A stretch of 64,000 nt of DNA from Pseudomonas frederiksbergensis (GCF_900105495.1 NZ_FNTF01000002.1:4704501-4768500), one strand, 5' to 3'; shown: positions 48,880 to 59,791, counted from the stretch's first letter. Translations and numbers: made by a program. Notes: generated by a model not told the origin, from the sequence alone.

Positions 48880-49797
48880 ATGAGCGTCAGCAGCACTTCT
48901 CCCGCCCTCAGCCGTGCGCTGTTGCTCAGCCCGGTGGTTCTGACTTTGCTGGCGTTGATCGCCATTCCGCTCGGCATCATGGGCTACATCAGCTTGCTGC
49001 CGCGCAATGTGTACGGCGGCGTCGACTGGCAGGCCGACTGGCAATTGCAAAGCTACGTGCAGCTGTTTTTCCAGGAAGGTTTCGACGGTGAACTGGAGCT
49101 GAACTGGGTCTACGCCCAGGCGCTGTTGCGCTCGGTGTTCCAGGCCGGCGGCACCACGTTGCTGTGTTTCCTGTTCGGCTTCCCGGTGGCCTTGTGGATG
49201 TCGAGCCTGACACCGCAGCGGCGCAACCTCATGGTGTTGCTGATCACCATTCCGTTCTGGACCAACCTGCTGATCCGCAACTACGCCTGGCTGATCATCC
49301 TGCGTGAGCACGGCTGGGTCGCCCAGAGCCTCAACGCGCTGTTCCCCCAGGCGGGTGGCATCACCCTGCTCTACAACGACTTCGCCGTCAGCGTCGGGCT
49401 GGTCTACAGCTTCCTGCCGTTCATGATTTTGCCGATCTACTCGACCCTGGAAAAACTCGACTGGCGTCTGGTGGAAGCCGCGTACGACCTCGGCGCCAAT
49501 CGCTGGCACGCGCTGAAGCGGATCATTCTGCCGCTGTCGATGCCCGGCGTGATTGCCGGCGCGTTGCTGGTGTTTGTGCCGAGTCTCGGTGCGTTCATTA
49601 CCCCGGCGATTCTCGGCGGCGGCAAGACACTGATGATCGGCAACCTGATCCAGCAACAGTTCGGCACCGCGCGCAACTGGCCGCTGGGCAGTTCGCTGTC
49701 ATTCCTGTTGCTGGGGATTCTGCTGCTGTCCCTGGTGCTTTACGCCCTCTACAGCCGCAGCGCCGCCAAAACTCTACGTCGGGGAGCCACCGCATGA
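48880..49797 (+). CDS. ABC importer permease, PotB type
   Basis: The 305-residue inner-membrane permease has about six helices. The coupling-helix EAA motif is EAAYDLGANRWHALKRIILPL, followed by GAFITPAILGGGKTLMIGN, a stretch characteristic of PotB/PotH proteins. It pairs with the PotC-type permease, whose ATG overlaps its stop by 4 bp. Confidence 0.92.
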   Translation: MSVSSTSPALSRALLLSPVVLTLLALIAIPLGIMGYISLLPRNVYGGVDWQADWQLQSYVQLFFQEGFDGELELNWVYAQALLRSVFQAGGTTLLCFLFGFPVALWMSSLTPQRRNLMVLLITIPFWTNLLIRNYAWLIILREHGWVAQSLNALFPQAGGITLLYNDFAVSVGLVYSFLPFMILPIYSTLEKLDWRLVEAAYDLGANRWHALKRIILPLSMPGVIAGALLVFVPSLGAFITPAILGGGKTLMIGNLIQQQFGTARNWPLGSSLSFLLLGILLLSLVLYALYSRSAAKTLRRGATA

Positions 49798-50582
49798 TCG
49801 CCCTGCACTTGAAAAAACTGCCCCTGACCCGCGAAGTCAGCCTGTTGATCCTGGCCTATCTGTACGTGCCGATCTTCGTGCTGATCGCCTACAGCTTCAA
49901 CGCCAACCGTTCGGCCACGGTATGGACCGAGTTCTCGTTCGCCTGGTACGGCAGGATTCTGGCCAACCCGTCGATCCAGACGGCAGCGCTGAACTCGATC
50001 ATCGTCGCCGGCATCGCTACGGTCTGTGCCACGGCCATTGCGTTGCTCGCGGCGTTGGCGACGTACCGGCCGTTCTATGGACAGAAGATGGTCGAGGGCG
50101 GGATCAACCTGCCGCTGATCCTGCCGGAGATCGTCACCGCCGTCGCCACGCTGCTGCTGTTCATGGCGCTGGGGATCAAGCTCGGTTTGCTGACGGTGAT
50201 CGTCGCGCACATTGGCTTCTGCATTCCTTTCGCCTACCTGCCGATCCGTGCGCGGCTCAATGATCTGGACAAGAGCTTGCTGGAGGCGGCGAACGATTTG
50301 TACGCCAACCCGTGGCAGGTGTTTCGTCGAGTGACGCTACCGCTGCTGTGGCCCGCAGTGTTGTCCGGGTCGGTGCTGGCGTTCGTGGTCAGCCTCGACG
50401 ATTTCATCATGACCTTCTTCGTGGCCGGCCCCGGTTCGACGACGTTGCCGGTGTACATCTTCTCGGCGATCAAGTCCGGCGTGACGCCGGAGATCAACGC
50501 GATCTCGACCCTGATGCTGGTGATTTCCATCGTGCTGGTGGTGCTGGCCTTCTGGCTGGGACAGCGCGGCAAAAACCAATGA
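49794..50582 (+). CDS. ABC importer permease, PotC type
   Basis: The 262-residue permease has about six helices. The EAA loop is EAANDLYANPWQVFRRVTLP, followed by the PotC/PotI-like segment FVVSLDDFIMTFFVAGPGST. It forms the channel with the PotB-type subunit. Translation is coupled through the ATGA overlap. Confidence 0.92.
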   Translation: MIALHLKKLPLTREVSLLILAYLYVPIFVLIAYSFNANRSATVWTEFSFAWYGRILANPSIQTAALNSIIVAGIATVCATAIALLAALATYRPFYGQKMVEGGINLPLILPEIVTAVATLLLFMALGIKLGLLTVIVAHIGFCIPFAYLPIRARLNDLDKSLLEAANDLYANPWQVFRRVTLPLLWPAVLSGSVLAFVVSLDDFIMTFFVAGPGSTTLPVYIFSAIKSGVTPEINAISTLMLVISIVLVVLAFWLGQRGKNQ

Positions 50583-50618
50583 GCCCTTTCCTTCGCGGTA
50601 CTTTCGGAGCGTAAAACC

Positions 50619-51686
50619 ATGATGTTGAAAAACACGATCTTCAAAAGCATGCGTTACGGCGTCGCCGGTCTGGCCCTCGGTTGCTTCAGCGTTTTCACCG
50701 CGCAGGCCGCCGAACCCAAGGAATTGTTCTTCTATAACTGGACCGACTACTACCCGGTGGAACTGCTGGCCAAGTTCGAAAAGGAAACCGGGATCAAGGT
50801 CACCATGGACGGCTACGACAGCAACGAAACCCTGCTGGCCAAGTTGCAGGCCGGTGGCGCGGCGTATGACGTAATCGTGCCGTCGCAGTCGATCATGCGC
50901 ACGTTGATCAACCAGAACCTGCTGCTGCAAATCGACGCGTCGAACCTGCCCAACTTCCAGTACGTCAAACCGGCGTTCCGCGACCCGAGTTTCGACCCGG
51001 GCCGCAAGTTCTCCGCTCCGTACCTGTGGGGCACCACCGGGTTTTCCTATGACAGCGCGCGGGTGCCCGGCGGCAAGCTCGATGACTCTTGGAAAGAGTT
51101 CTTCGAACCACGCAAGGAACTCGAAGGCCAACTCGCCGCCCTCGATACGTCCAGCAGTGTGATCAACGCGGCCAGCCATTACCTGAACGTGGACGAATGC
51201 AGCGAAAACCCGCAGGACGCCAAGCGCATTCTGGAGCTGCTGCAAAAACAGAAACCGCACTTGAAGATGTACAGCTCGGACAACACCGTCGACCGCATGG
51301 CCTCCGGTGAAGTGATCATGATGCAAAACTGGAACGGCTCCACTGCCCGGGCCACATTGCAAAAAAGCACCATCAAGTACGTGTACCCGCGCGAAGGCCT
51401 GGCGATGTTCCAGGACAACTTCGCCGTACCGAAAAGCGCCCCGCACCCTGGCAACGCGAAGCTCTTCATCGACTGGATGATGAAACCGGAAAACGCCGCC
51501 GCCGTGTCCAACGCCATCGCCTACGCCAACGGTATCCAGAGCGACAAACTGATCGACGCCAAATGGCGGGTGATGGACGCGATCAACATGCCCGACGAGT
51601 TCGCCTCGCGCCTGCGCCCGGAAAAAGAGTGCAGCAACAAGGCGCGTGAGCTGCAGGACCGGATCTGGTCGAAGCTCAAGGGTTGA
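50619..51686 (+). CDS. Periplasmic binding protein, PotD/SpuD type
   Basis: The 355-residue protein has a signal peptide (GVAGLALGCFSVFTAQAA). The mature start LFFYNWTDYYPVELLAKFEK and the GYDSNETLLAKL and DVIVPS segments place it in the PotD/PotF polyamine-binding group. The ligand cannot be fixed from sequence here; the downstream deaminase-like genes point away from simple polyamines towards a nitrogen-containing ring or amidine compound. That is inference from context. Confidence 0.9.
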   Translation: MMLKNTIFKSMRYGVAGLALGCFSVFTAQAAEPKELFFYNWTDYYPVELLAKFEKETGIKVTMDGYDSNETLLAKLQAGGAAYDVIVPSQSIMRTLINQNLLLQIDASNLPNFQYVKPAFRDPSFDPGRKFSAPYLWGTTGFSYDSARVPGGKLDDSWKEFFEPRKELEGQLAALDTSSSVINAASHYLNVDECSENPQDAKRILELLQKQKPHLKMYSSDNTVDRMASGEVIMMQNWNGSTARATLQKSTIKYVYPREGLAMFQDNFAVPKSAPHPGNAKLFIDWMMKPENAAAVSNAIAYANGIQSDKLIDAKWRVMDAINMPDEFASRLRPEKECSNKARELQDRIWSKLKG

Positions 51687-51715
51687 TTGGCTGGGTTTGA
51701 GACCGAGTCGCGGCC

Positions 51716-51790
51716 ATCGCGAGCAGGCTCGCTCCCACAGGGATTTTGTAAACACCACTAATCCAATGTGGGAGCGAGCCTGCTCGCGAT
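51716..51790. repeat. REPIN, GCGAGCAGGCTCGCTCCCACA family
   Basis: Both arms are present (ATCGCGAGCAGGCTCGCTCC and its inverse ending GCCTGCTCGCGAT) around a 30-bp centre. It lies inside the presumed ABC-hydrolase operon, between the binding protein and the first hydrolase gene. Confidence 0.88.
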
Positions 51791-51827
51791 GAGGCCCGCC
51801 CAAACACCACAAAATTCGAGGTATGCA

Positions 51828-53024
51828 ATGACCCAACCCCGCTGGCTACGCAACGTGCGCCCCTACGGCTCCTCCGCCGAAGACCTGCTTCTGGAAAACG
51901 GCCTGTTCAAGGCTCGACGCCCCGCGTCCAACGCGCCGCCGGCCCCCACCGACATCGACGGCCAAAACCAGCTCCTCACCCCGGCCCTGGTCGAAAGCCA
52001 CGTCCACCTCGACAAAACCCTCTGGGGTCAACCCTGGCGCCCGAACAGCGCCGGCCCGACGCTCAAGGACTACATCGCCAACGAGCGCCGTGTGCTGCGT
52101 GACGTCCAGGCACCGATTGTCCAGCGTGCCGGCGCCCTGCTGGAAAACTGCATCGCCCGTGGCTCGCTGACGATGCGTTGTCACGTCGACATCGACCCGG
52201 AATTCGGCCTGCGCCACGTCGAGGCCATGCAACAGCTGCGCGAAGCCTACCGCGACCTGATCGACCTGCAACTGGTGGTGTTCCCGCAAACCGGCCTGAT
52301 CAGCCGCCCCGGCACCGCCGAACTGATGCGCGAAGCCATGGCCCTGGGCGTGGAAAACGTTGGCGGACTCGACCCCTGCGGCATCGACAATGACCCCATC
52401 GCCCAGCTCGACTTCGTGTTTAAGCTGGCCAGCGAATTCGAGCGTGGCGTCGACATTCATCTGCACGACAAGGGCGAACTGGGCCTGTGGCAGATCGCAC
52501 TGATCGCCGACTACACCGAACGCTTCGGGCGTCAGGGTCGGGTGATGATCAGCCACGCGTACTGCCTTGGGATGTTGCCGTGGAGTCAGGTCAAACCGGT
52601 GGCCGAGCGTTTGGCGGCCCTGGGCATTTCCCTGATGAGTTCGGCGCCGGCCGATTGCGCGGTGCCGCCGTTTCTCGCATTGCGCGAGACCGGGGTGAAC
52701 GTGTGCCTGGGTTCGGACGGCATTCGTGATGCCTGGTCGCCCATGGGCAACGGCGACATGCTCGAACGGGCGATGCTGCTGGCGTTTCGTTTCGATTTGA
52801 ACAAAGACGATGAACTGATGGCGGCGTTTGAAGCCGCCACAGTGAATGGCGCTCGGGCGTTGGGCTGTGAGGGTTATGGTCTGGAGATCGGTCAGCCGGC
52901 GGATTTTTTGCTGATGCCGGTGCAGACGCTGGGTGAAGCGGTGGTGTCGCGGCCGATGCGCCAGGTTTATCGCGGCGGTGAGTTGATCGCCTCGGGTGGC
53001 CAACTGCTGGAAAGCCGTCTGTGA
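51828..53024 (+). CDS. Cytosine deaminase-like amidohydrolase
   Basis: The 398-residue protein of the CodA-like branch has the metal motif TPALVESHVHLDKT (HxH near residue 59), then RCHVDIDPEFG, VDIHLHDKGELG, ISHAYCLGM and GSDGIRDAW with the catalytic Asp. All expected ligands are present, so it is probably an active deaminase or cyclic amide hydrolase on a heterocycle. A GAGGT site precedes ATG 51828; the in-frame start at 51768 lies in the REPIN and is rejected. Its stop overlaps the next GTG. Confidence 0.88.
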   Translation: MTQPRWLRNVRPYGSSAEDLLLENGLFKARRPASNAPPAPTDIDGQNQLLTPALVESHVHLDKTLWGQPWRPNSAGPTLKDYIANERRVLRDVQAPIVQRAGALLENCIARGSLTMRCHVDIDPEFGLRHVEAMQQLREAYRDLIDLQLVVFPQTGLISRPGTAELMREAMALGVENVGGLDPCGIDNDPIAQLDFVFKLASEFERGVDIHLHDKGELGLWQIALIADYTERFGRQGRVMISHAYCLGMLPWSQVKPVAERLAALGISLMSSAPADCAVPPFLALRETGVNVCLGSDGIRDAWSPMGNGDMLERAMLLAFRFDLNKDDELMAAFEAATVNGARALGCEGYGLEIGQPADFLLMPVQTLGEAVVSRPMRQVYRGGELIASGGQLLESRL

Positions 53025-54508
53025 AAAGGATTGGATTGAAAGCCAGTTGCGTGGTCGGGTTCGACGGCACCCGGCATGTGCTGTGGCGCGACGGCGAAGT
53101 GGTGTTCGAAGGTTCGCGCATTGTGTTTGTCGGGCGTGGCTATCCAGGGCCGGTGGACCAGTGGGTCGATTACGGCAACGCATTGATCGGACCCGGTTTC
53201 ATCGACCTGGATGCACTCGGCGATCTTGATTCGACGGTGCTGACGCTGGACAACGGCGATGAACGCGACATGGGCCGGATGTGGTCCGAGGATTACCTGG
53301 CGAGCGGTCCGCGGGAGAGTTACAGCCCCGATGAAGAAGTCTTCAAATACCGCTACGCCTTCACCCAGCTGATCCGCAACGGCATCACCACCGCCATGCC
53401 GATCACTTCGATGTATTACCGCGAATGGGCCGAGACCTACGACGAGTTTTCTGCGGTGGTCGGAGTCGCTGCCGAGTTGGGGCTGCGCACTTACCTTGGT
53501 CCCTGCTACATGAGCGGCATGAGTTACTGGCGCGCCGATGGAAGCCTCGGGCATCACTGGGATGAAACGCGGGGCATGGCGGGGCTCGACGCGGCTGCGC
53601 GGTTTTTCCGTGATTTCGACGGTGCGCACGAGGGTTTGATTCGTGGCGCGCTGCTGCCGGACCGGATCCAGACCTGCACACCGGCCCTGCTGCAACGCAC
53701 TGCCGCGCTGAGTCGGGAACTGAACGCGCCGATGCGTTTGCATTGCTGCCAGGGGCTCGGTGAGGTGGCGATGGTCGAACAACTGCGCGGTACTTCGCCG
53801 CTGGGTTGGTTGCAGCAATTGAAACTGCTGACCCCGCGCAGCCTGCTGCCCCACGGCATCTACACCTGCGGCGATGACGATCTGCAACGCGTGGTGGATG
53901 GCGGCGCGAGTCTGGTGCATTGCCCGGTGGTGTTTGCCCGTGACGGTGAGGCGCTGAACTCCTTCGGTCGCTATCGGGCCAAGGGCATCAACTTCGCCTT
54001 GGGCACCGACACCTGGCCAGCGGATGTGCTGGAAAACATGCGCCAGGGTCTGAACATTGCGCGATTGATGGAGGGCGGAAACTCGCTCACCAGCACCCTG
54101 GATTTGTACAACGCCGCCACCCTCGGCGGCGCCAAGGCCTTGGGTCGCGATGATCTGGGCCGCCTGGCACCGGGCGCCAAGGCCGACATCACGGTGTTCA
54201 GCCTTCGCGGCCTGCATTTGGGGCCGTTGTTCGATCCACTGAAAAACCTGGTGCTGGCCGGGCGCGGTGACGACTGCATCGCCAGCTACATCGACGGCCG
54301 CTGTGTGATGCAGGACGGTCAGGTTCAAGGCGTCGACTACCCCGCCCTGCAACGCCAGGCGCAACAACAATTCGAAAAACTGATGCGCAGCCACAGCGAC
54401 CGGGCCTTCGGCCAACCGGACTGGAAAGGCCTGTTCAAACCGGCCATTCCGTTCGCTGACGACTACAGCGCAGACGCGCCACTGAGCGCGATTGATCCCC
54501 TTCTTTAG
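53021..54508 (+). CDS. Amidohydrolase (chlorohydrolase-like) without the usual HxH motif
   Basis: The 495-residue protein resembles the AtzA/TrzN-type amidohydrolases: MRLHCCQGLGE (first later His), LLPHGIYTCGDDD, SLVHCPVVFARDGE and FALGTDTWP (catalytic Asp) are in order. At the position where the family has PGFID-x-HxH it reads GPGFIDLDALGDLD, so two metal ligands are replaced. It may bind metal differently, or have lost hydrolysis. The GTG start overlaps the CodA-like gene by 4 bp, and the flavin reductase gene follows 12 bp after the stop. Confidence 0.82.
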   Translation: MKRIGLKASCVVGFDGTRHVLWRDGEVVFEGSRIVFVGRGYPGPVDQWVDYGNALIGPGFIDLDALGDLDSTVLTLDNGDERDMGRMWSEDYLASGPRESYSPDEEVFKYRYAFTQLIRNGITTAMPITSMYYREWAETYDEFSAVVGVAAELGLRTYLGPCYMSGMSYWRADGSLGHHWDETRGMAGLDAAARFFRDFDGAHEGLIRGALLPDRIQTCTPALLQRTAALSRELNAPMRLHCCQGLGEVAMVEQLRGTSPLGWLQQLKLLTPRSLLPHGIYTCGDDDLQRVVDGGASLVHCPVVFARDGEALNSFGRYRAKGINFALGTDTWPADVLENMRQGLNIARLMEGGNSLTSTLDLYNAATLGGAKALGRDDLGRLAPGAKADITVFSLRGLHLGPLFDPLKNLVLAGRGDDCIASYIDGRCVMQDGQVQGVDYPALQRQAQQQFEKLMRSHSDRAFGQPDWKGLFKPAIPFADDYSADAPLSAIDPLL

Positions 54509-54520
54509 AGAATTCTGCCC

Positions 54521-55183
54521 ATGCAAAGCTTTGACTTCAGCCAATTGAGCCCGCGAGACAAGTACAAGATTCTGATCGGCAGCGTGGTGCCCCGGCCGAT
54601 TGCCCTGGTCACCACCATCGACGGCGAAGGCCGAATCAACGCCGCGCCCTTCAGCTTCTTCAACGCCCTCTCGGCCGACCCGCCGATCCTCGCGTTGGGC
54701 GTGGAAAACTACGGCGACCAAAGCCCCAAGGACACCACGCGCAATATCCAGCTCAACCAGGAATTCACCGTGAACATCGTCAGCGATGCCCTGGTGGAAG
54801 CCATGAACGTCTGCGCCGTGCCGTTCGCCCCCGGTTTCGACGAACTGACGGCCGCCGGCCTCACCGCCATTCCCGGCACCACGGTCAAATGCCCACGAAT
54901 CGGCGAAGCCCCGGTGGCGTTGGAGTGTCGACGGATGATGGCGCTGTCCATCGGGCAGTCACGGGAGATTATCTTTGGCGAAGTGTTGATGGCGCATGTG
55001 CGGGATGAATTGATCGACCCGAAAACCTTGTACATCGATCAACTCGGGCTCGATGCGATTGGCCGGATGGGTGGGCATGGGTATGCGCGCACGCGGGATT
55101 ATTTCGATTTGCCGACACGCTCGTTGCAGGCGTGGACGGATGCGCCGGGGGGCGGCGAAAGGTTTTGGCCGTCAGGTAAATGA
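54521..55183 (+). CDS. Flavin reductase-like FMN-binding split-barrel protein
   Basis: The 220-residue protein has the flavin reductase-like split barrel motifs: SVVPRPIALVTTIDGEGRIN, APFSFFNALSADPPILALGV and KDTTRNIQLNQEFTVNIVS. It may supply reduced flavin, or act directly on the pathway compound. No flavin-dependent monooxygenase gene is nearby, which leaves its partner open. It is the last gene of the ABC-hydrolase cluster, and a palindromic repeat follows. Confidence 0.9.
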   Translation: MQSFDFSQLSPRDKYKILIGSVVPRPIALVTTIDGEGRINAAPFSFFNALSADPPILALGVENYGDQSPKDTTRNIQLNQEFTVNIVSDALVEAMNVCAVPFAPGFDELTAAGLTAIPGTTVKCPRIGEAPVALECRRMMALSIGQSREIIFGEVLMAHVRDELIDPKTLYIDQLGLDAIGRMGGHGYARTRDYFDLPTRSLQAWTDAPGGGERFWPSGK

Positions 55184-55285
55184 TCGTTCCCACGCTCTGC
55201 GTGGGAACGCAGCCAGGGACGCTCTGCGTCCGCTGTGACACAGAGCGTCACGGGAGGCGTTACCACGCAGAGCGTGGGAACGATC
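55182..55285. repeat. Palindromic repeat, GATCGTTCCCACGC family
   Basis: This is a full copy with outer arms GATCGTTCCCACGCTCTGCG and GCAGAGCGTGGGAACGATC. It fills the gap between the convergent flavin reductase and dnaE2 genes and begins on the stop codon of the former. Confidence 0.88.
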
Positions 55286-55294
55286 AGGTTGGGT

Positions 55295-58200
55295 TCAGCG
55301 GAAATCCCGGCTGCGTACGCTGATGCCGTCGAGCAATGGGCTCAGGTCGCTCAACCGTCCGGCAATCAAATGCCGCACCTCGCCTTCCTTTTCCCAACGC
55401 CCGTCGACCTTGAGCAATTGCGAGCCGACCAACACCTGGCGCTGCCGGTCGGCCAGGTCGCGCCAGACGATGACGTTGACGTTGCCGAACTCATCTTCAA
55501 GGGTGACAAAGGTCACGCCACTGGCGGTGCCCGGGCGTTGTCGGCCGGTCACCAACCCGGCGACACTGACCGGTCGTCCATGCTCGACCTCCAGCAGTTC
55601 CTTCGAACTGCGGCAGCGCCGGGCTTTCAATTCACCCCGCAATAGAGCCAGCGGATGCGGGCCGAGCGTGGTGCCGACACTGTTGTAATCGGCCAGCAGG
55701 TCCTCGCCGACAGTGGGTTTGGGCAACGACACCGCGCCCTCCTCCTGACTCGGCAGACCGGCGAACAAGCCAAGCTGTTTCTGCACACCCGCCACTTCCC
55801 AGCGCGCCCGATGACGGTCACCCGCCAGGCCACGCAGCGCACCCGCATCGGCCAGTTGTTCCTGGGCGCGGGCGTCGAGTCGCGCCCGTTCGCCGAGGTC
55901 GGCAATGTCGATAAACGCCCCCTTCGACCGTGCGGCTTCGATGCGCCGGGCATCGTCCTCGCGAAAGCCCTTGATCATCCGCAATCCCATGCGAATCGCC
56001 GGTTGAGCCCCAGTGATCGGCTCAAGGCTGCAATCCCAATCGCTGGCGCGCACGTCCACCGGGCGAATCTGCAAATGATGCCGGCGCGCGTCCTGCAGAA
56101 TCTGGTCCGGGCTGTAGAAACCCATGGGCCAGCTGTTGATCAGCGCACAGGCGAAGGCCGCCGGCTCGTGGCATTTCAACCAGCAACTGGCGTAGGTCAG
56201 CAAGGCGAAACTGGCGGCGTGGGACTCAGGGAAACCATAACTGCCGAAGCCTTTGATCTGCTCGAAGATCTGCGCGGCAAACTCGGCCGTGTAGCCGTTT
56301 TTCTTCATCCCGGCGGCCAGGCGATCCTTGTGCGGTTCCAGCCCGCCGTGGCGTTTCCAGGCCGCCATGGAGCGGCGCAGCTGATCGGCCTCGCCGGGGC
56401 TGTAGTCGGCGGCGACGATCGCAATCTGCATCACCTGTTCCTGGAACAGCGGCACGCCCAGCGTGCGCTTGAGCACCACTTCCAGTGCCGGGGACGGATA
56501 GACCTCGGGTTCTTCCTTGTTTCGGCGGCGCAGGTACGGATGCACCATCCCGCCCTGAATCGGCCCCGGACGGACAATTGCCACCTCGATCACCAGGTCA
56601 TAGAAGGTCCGTGGCTTGAGCCTCGGCAGCATCGACATCTGCGCCCGGGACTCGATCTGGAATACGCCAATGGTGTCGGCACGGCCGATCATGTCGTAGG
56701 TCGGCGAGTCTTCGGCCGGGATCGTCGCCAGGCTGAGGTCCCGATGACGATGACGGCGCAACAGATCGAAACAGCGGCGGATCGCACTGAGCATGCCCAG
56801 CGCCAGGATATCCACCTTGAGCAGCCCGACGGCATCGAGGTCGTCCTTGTCCCACTGGATGATGGTGCGCTCGGCCATGGCGGCGTTTTCCACCGGGACC
56901 AGGCTGTCCAGAGGCTGCTCGGAAATCACGAAACCGCCGGGGTGCTGGGACAGGTGTCGGGGGAACCCGATCAACTGCCCCGTCAGGCTCAGCACCCGGC
57001 GCAGCACCGGACTCTCGGGATCGAACCCGCCTTCAAGCAGGCGCTCCACGGGCGGTGTTTCATCACTCCAGTGGCCACAGCAATCGGCCAGGGCGTTGAT
57101 CTGATCCGGCGGCAAACCCAGGGCCTTGGCCACATCACGCACCGCGCCGGCCGCGTGATACGTGCTGACCACCGCCGTCAGCGCCGCACGGCTGCGGCCA
57201 TAACGCTGGAACACGTACTGCAAGACTTCTTCGCGGCGTTCGTGTTCGAAATCGACGTCGATGTCCGGCGGTTCGTTGCGCTCTTTGGAGAGAAAGCGCT
57301 CGAACAACAGCGTGGTGCGATCCGGATCGATTTCCGTGATGCCCAAGGCAAAGCACACCGCCGAGTTGGCCGCCGAACCACGGCCCTGACACAGGATTTT
57401 TTGCTCACGGGCGAATCGCACAATGTCGTGAACCGTCAGGAAATAGCTTTCGTAGCCCAGTTCGGCGATCAGCTCCAGCTCCTTGTCGATCTGCGTCAGC
57501 ACCTTGGCCTGCGGTCCTTTTGGCCAGCGCCACGCGATGCCCTCTTCGGTCAGATGCCGCAGCCAGGAGGTGGCTGTCTGGCCTTCAGGGACCAATTCCC
57601 GGGGATATTGATAACGCAACTGACCGAGATCGAAAGTGCAGCGCCGGGCGATGTTCAGCGTTTCGTCGAGCAGGGTTTGCGGGTAGATCGATTGCAGAGC
57701 CTCAAGACTGCGCACATGCCGCTCGCCATTGGGATGAAGACGCAACCCGGCCTCCGCCACCGGCACGTGATGACGGATCGCAGTCATGGTGTCCTGCAAG
57801 GCGCGCCGTCCACGAGCGTGCATGTGCACATCACCGCTGGCCACTGCCGGGATTCGCAGCTCCCTTGCCAGCATCAACAGCTCGTTCAGCCGTCGGGTAT
57901 CGTTCTGGCCGCGATGCAGCTGGACGACCAGCCACAGGCAATTGGCGAAGGTCTGTTTCAGCCAGCGGCCCTGTTCGAAGTCATCGACCGCGTCCGGCAC
58001 CCACAATGCCAACAGGCCCGGCAAGGGTTCGCTGAAGTCCTCGCGCAGCACTTGATACTGGCCTTTCTGCGTGCGGCGTCGGGCTCGGGTAATCAATCGG
58101 CACAGCGCTTGATAACCCTCGAGGTTTTCCACCAGCAACACCAGTTTCGGACCGTTCTCGATGCGCACTTCGCTGCCGATGATCAGCGGCAGCTCCACGG

Positions 58201-58372
58201 CTTTGGCCGCTTGCCAGGCGCGGACGATACCGGCCAGGGTGCATTCATCGGTGATCGCCAAGGCCTGATAGCCGTGCTTTTTCGCCCGCTGAAAGAGTTC
58301 GAGGGCACTGGAAGCACCGCGCTGGAAACTGAAGTTCGACAGGCAGTGCAGCTCGGCATAGTCGATGCTCAT
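55295..58372 (-). CDS. dnaE2: Error-prone DNA polymerase DnaE2
   Basis: The 1025-residue C-family polymerase starts with a PHP domain ([21 protein letters not shown]). The palm motifs are [20 protein letters not shown] and [22 protein letters not shown]-terminal OB domain follows ([20 protein letters not shown]). The length and the neighbouring imuAB genes mark it as DnaE2, the translesion polymerase induced by DNA damage. Its ATG at 58372 overlaps the imuB stop. Confidence 0.95.
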   Translation of the reverse strand: MSIDYAELHCLSNFSFQRGASSALELFQRAKKHGYQALAITDECTLAGIVRAWQAAKAVELPLIIGSEVRIENGPKLVLLVENLEGYQALCRLITRARRRTQKGQYQVLREDFSEPLPGLLALWVPDAVDDFEQGRWLKQTFANCLWLVVQLHRGQNDTRRLNELLMLARELRIPAVASGDVHMHARGRRALQDTMTAIRHHVPVAEAGLRLHPNGERHVRSLEALQSIYPQTLLDETLNIARRCTFDLGQLRYQYPRELVPEGQTATSWLRHLTEEGIAWRWPKGPQAKVLTQIDKELELIAELGYESYFLTVHDIVRFAREQKILCQGRGSAANSAVCFALGITEIDPDRTTLLFERFLSKERNEPPDIDVDFEHERREEVLQYVFQRYGRSRAALTAVVSTYHAAGAVRDVAKALGLPPDQINALADCCGHWSDETPPVERLLEGGFDPESPVLRRVLSLTGQLIGFPRHLSQHPGGFVISEQPLDSLVPVENAAMAERTIIQWDKDDLDAVGLLKVDILALGMLSAIRRCFDLLRRHRHRDLSLATIPAEDSPTYDMIGRADTIGVFQIESRAQMSMLPRLKPRTFYDLVIEVAIVRPGPIQGGMVHPYLRRRNKEEPEVYPSPALEVVLKRTLGVPLFQEQVMQIAIVAADYSPGEADQLRRSMAAWKRHGGLEPHKDRLAAGMKKNGYTAEFAAQIFEQIKGFGSYGFPESHAASFALLTYASCWLKCHEPAAFACALINSWPMGFYSPDQILQDARRHHLQIRPVDVRASDWDCSLEPITGAQPAIRMGLRMIKGFREDDARRIEAARSKGAFIDIADLGERARLDARAQEQLADAGALRGLAGDRHRARWEVAGVQKQLGLFAGLPSQEEGAVSLPKPTVGEDLLADYNSVGTTLGPHPLALLRGELKARRCRSSKELLEVEHGRPVSVAGLVTGRQRPGTASGVTFVTLEDEFGNVNVIVWRDLADRQRQVLVGSQLLKVDGRWEKEGEVRHLIAGRLSDLSPLLDGISVRSRDFR

Positions 58373-59784
58373 GCGAACCAGCCTTGCAGCCACAACGGAC
58401 CGTCCTCACCGACCGCACGGTAGGCCCAGCCCTGCTGGCCGGAACGGGTTTCGATCAGGAAGTAATCACGGCGCACATCGGCGCCGTCCCACCAACCGGA
58501 CTCGATGCGCTCCGGCCCCATCAGGATGCGCGCCGAACCTTCGTGCACCGCCAGTGGTTCGGTCAGCAGCCAACCCGGACGTTGCACGCCGGGCAGCCCT
58601 GCACAGCGCTGACTGTCGACACTGGCCTGCCACGCGCATTCCGGCCGGTGATCGGCCTGGAACCGCAAGCCCTGCACCGCGTCATCCCCCAACCGCGCGC
58701 GCAAGCGTTCGCGCAGTTGCTCCCAGGGCAAGGACTGCTGCGGGCGGTCGTCGAACAGCTCCTGATACTGGGGAACGAAGGCCGGCAAGTCTTCGGCGCG
58801 CAGGCGAAAACCGCGCACCGGGGCCTCGACCTGGACGTGCTCCAACCGGCCCCGGGCCAGTTCAAAGAGCATCGCCGGATCACGTTCGGCGCTGAGCAGG
58901 CCGACCTTGATGACGGTGTCCGGCAGCCCGGCGTGCTCCAGGTGCAGGTCAAAACGCTGCACGCCGCTGTCCCGACCGCAAAGAAACGCCGACAGGTCGC
59001 CGGTCAGCCGGCGTAACGGAAACAGCAGCGCCTGATGGGACTGCACGTCGAAGTTGAGCTCGATGCGCACATCGAACCGGTCCGGCGGCAGGTAGAACGC
59101 CAGCGCCAGCCGCCGTAACCCGAGCAAGGCGTCCAGATGCTTGAGCACCCGGGCCTCGAAACGCCGGGCCAGACTATGGCGAGGCAACGCCTGAACCTGG
59201 CTCAAGGTGCGCAGCCCCATGCGCGACAACGCGGTGGCCACGCTGGTTTCCAGCCCGATCCGGTCGATAGGCAACTGCCCTAGATGATGCTGCAAGGCTT
59301 GATCGTCGGGCACCACCAGACCGTCATAAGCGTTGGCCAGTACCCGTGCCGCCACCGGGTTGGGCGCGGCAACAATCCGATGGCGAAACCCCAACTCGCC
59401 GAGTTCGGCGCGTAACCGCGCCTCGAATTGCGGCCAGGCGCCGAACAATCCCAGGCTGGACTCGATTTCAAACACCACCGCACGCGGGTAATGCACGCTG
59501 ACTTGTGAACTGAATCGATAAGCCCAGGCGGCCAGAAACTGCTGCCAGTGCTCGATCTCGGCAGCGTCGTATTCAGCCGTGACAAAGCCTTTGCTCAAGG
59601 CCTGGGCGGCGGTCATCGACTGGCCCGGACGCAAGCCCAGCGCCCGGGCCGAAGCGTTGACCGCTTGCAACACCCGACGTTGGGCCGGGCCGGTCAGCAG
59701 CGCCAGCGGTTCATCGGGATCGGAACGCTGACGCAGTACCGCGTCCAGCGCCAATTGCGGGAAGAGAATGCACACCCAGCGCAT
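58369..59784 (-). CDS. imuB: ImuB, catalytically inactive Y-family polymerase-like protein
   Basis: The 471-residue Y-family homologue begins [20 protein letters not shown]. It keeps the family fold ([26 protein letters not shown]) but the acidic active-site residues expected for Y polymerases are absent, as is usual in ImuB. ImuB links DnaE2 to the sliding clamp. ATG 59784 is taken as the start because it gives the standard N terminus. The upstream frame to 60234 overlaps imuA. Confidence 0.93.
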   Translation of the reverse strand: MRWVCILFPQLALDAVLRQRSDPDEPLALLTGPAQRRVLQAVNASARALGLRPGQSMTAAQALSKGFVTAEYDAAEIEHWQQFLAAWAYRFSSQVSVHYPRAVVFEIESSLGLFGAWPQFEARLRAELGELGFRHRIVAAPNPVAARVLANAYDGLVVPDDQALQHHLGQLPIDRIGLETSVATALSRMGLRTLSQVQALPRHSLARRFEARVLKHLDALLGLRRLALAFYLPPDRFDVRIELNFDVQSHQALLFPLRRLTGDLSAFLCGRDSGVQRFDLHLEHAGLPDTVIKVGLLSAERDPAMLFELARGRLEHVQVEAPVRGFRLRAEDLPAFVPQYQELFDDRPQQSLPWEQLRERLRARLGDDAVQGLRFQADHRPECAWQASVDSQRCAGLPGVQRPGWLLTEPLAVHEGSARILMGPERIESGWWDGADVRRDYFLIETRSGQQGWAYRAVGEDGPLWLQGWFA

Positions 59785-59791
59785 GGCAACC

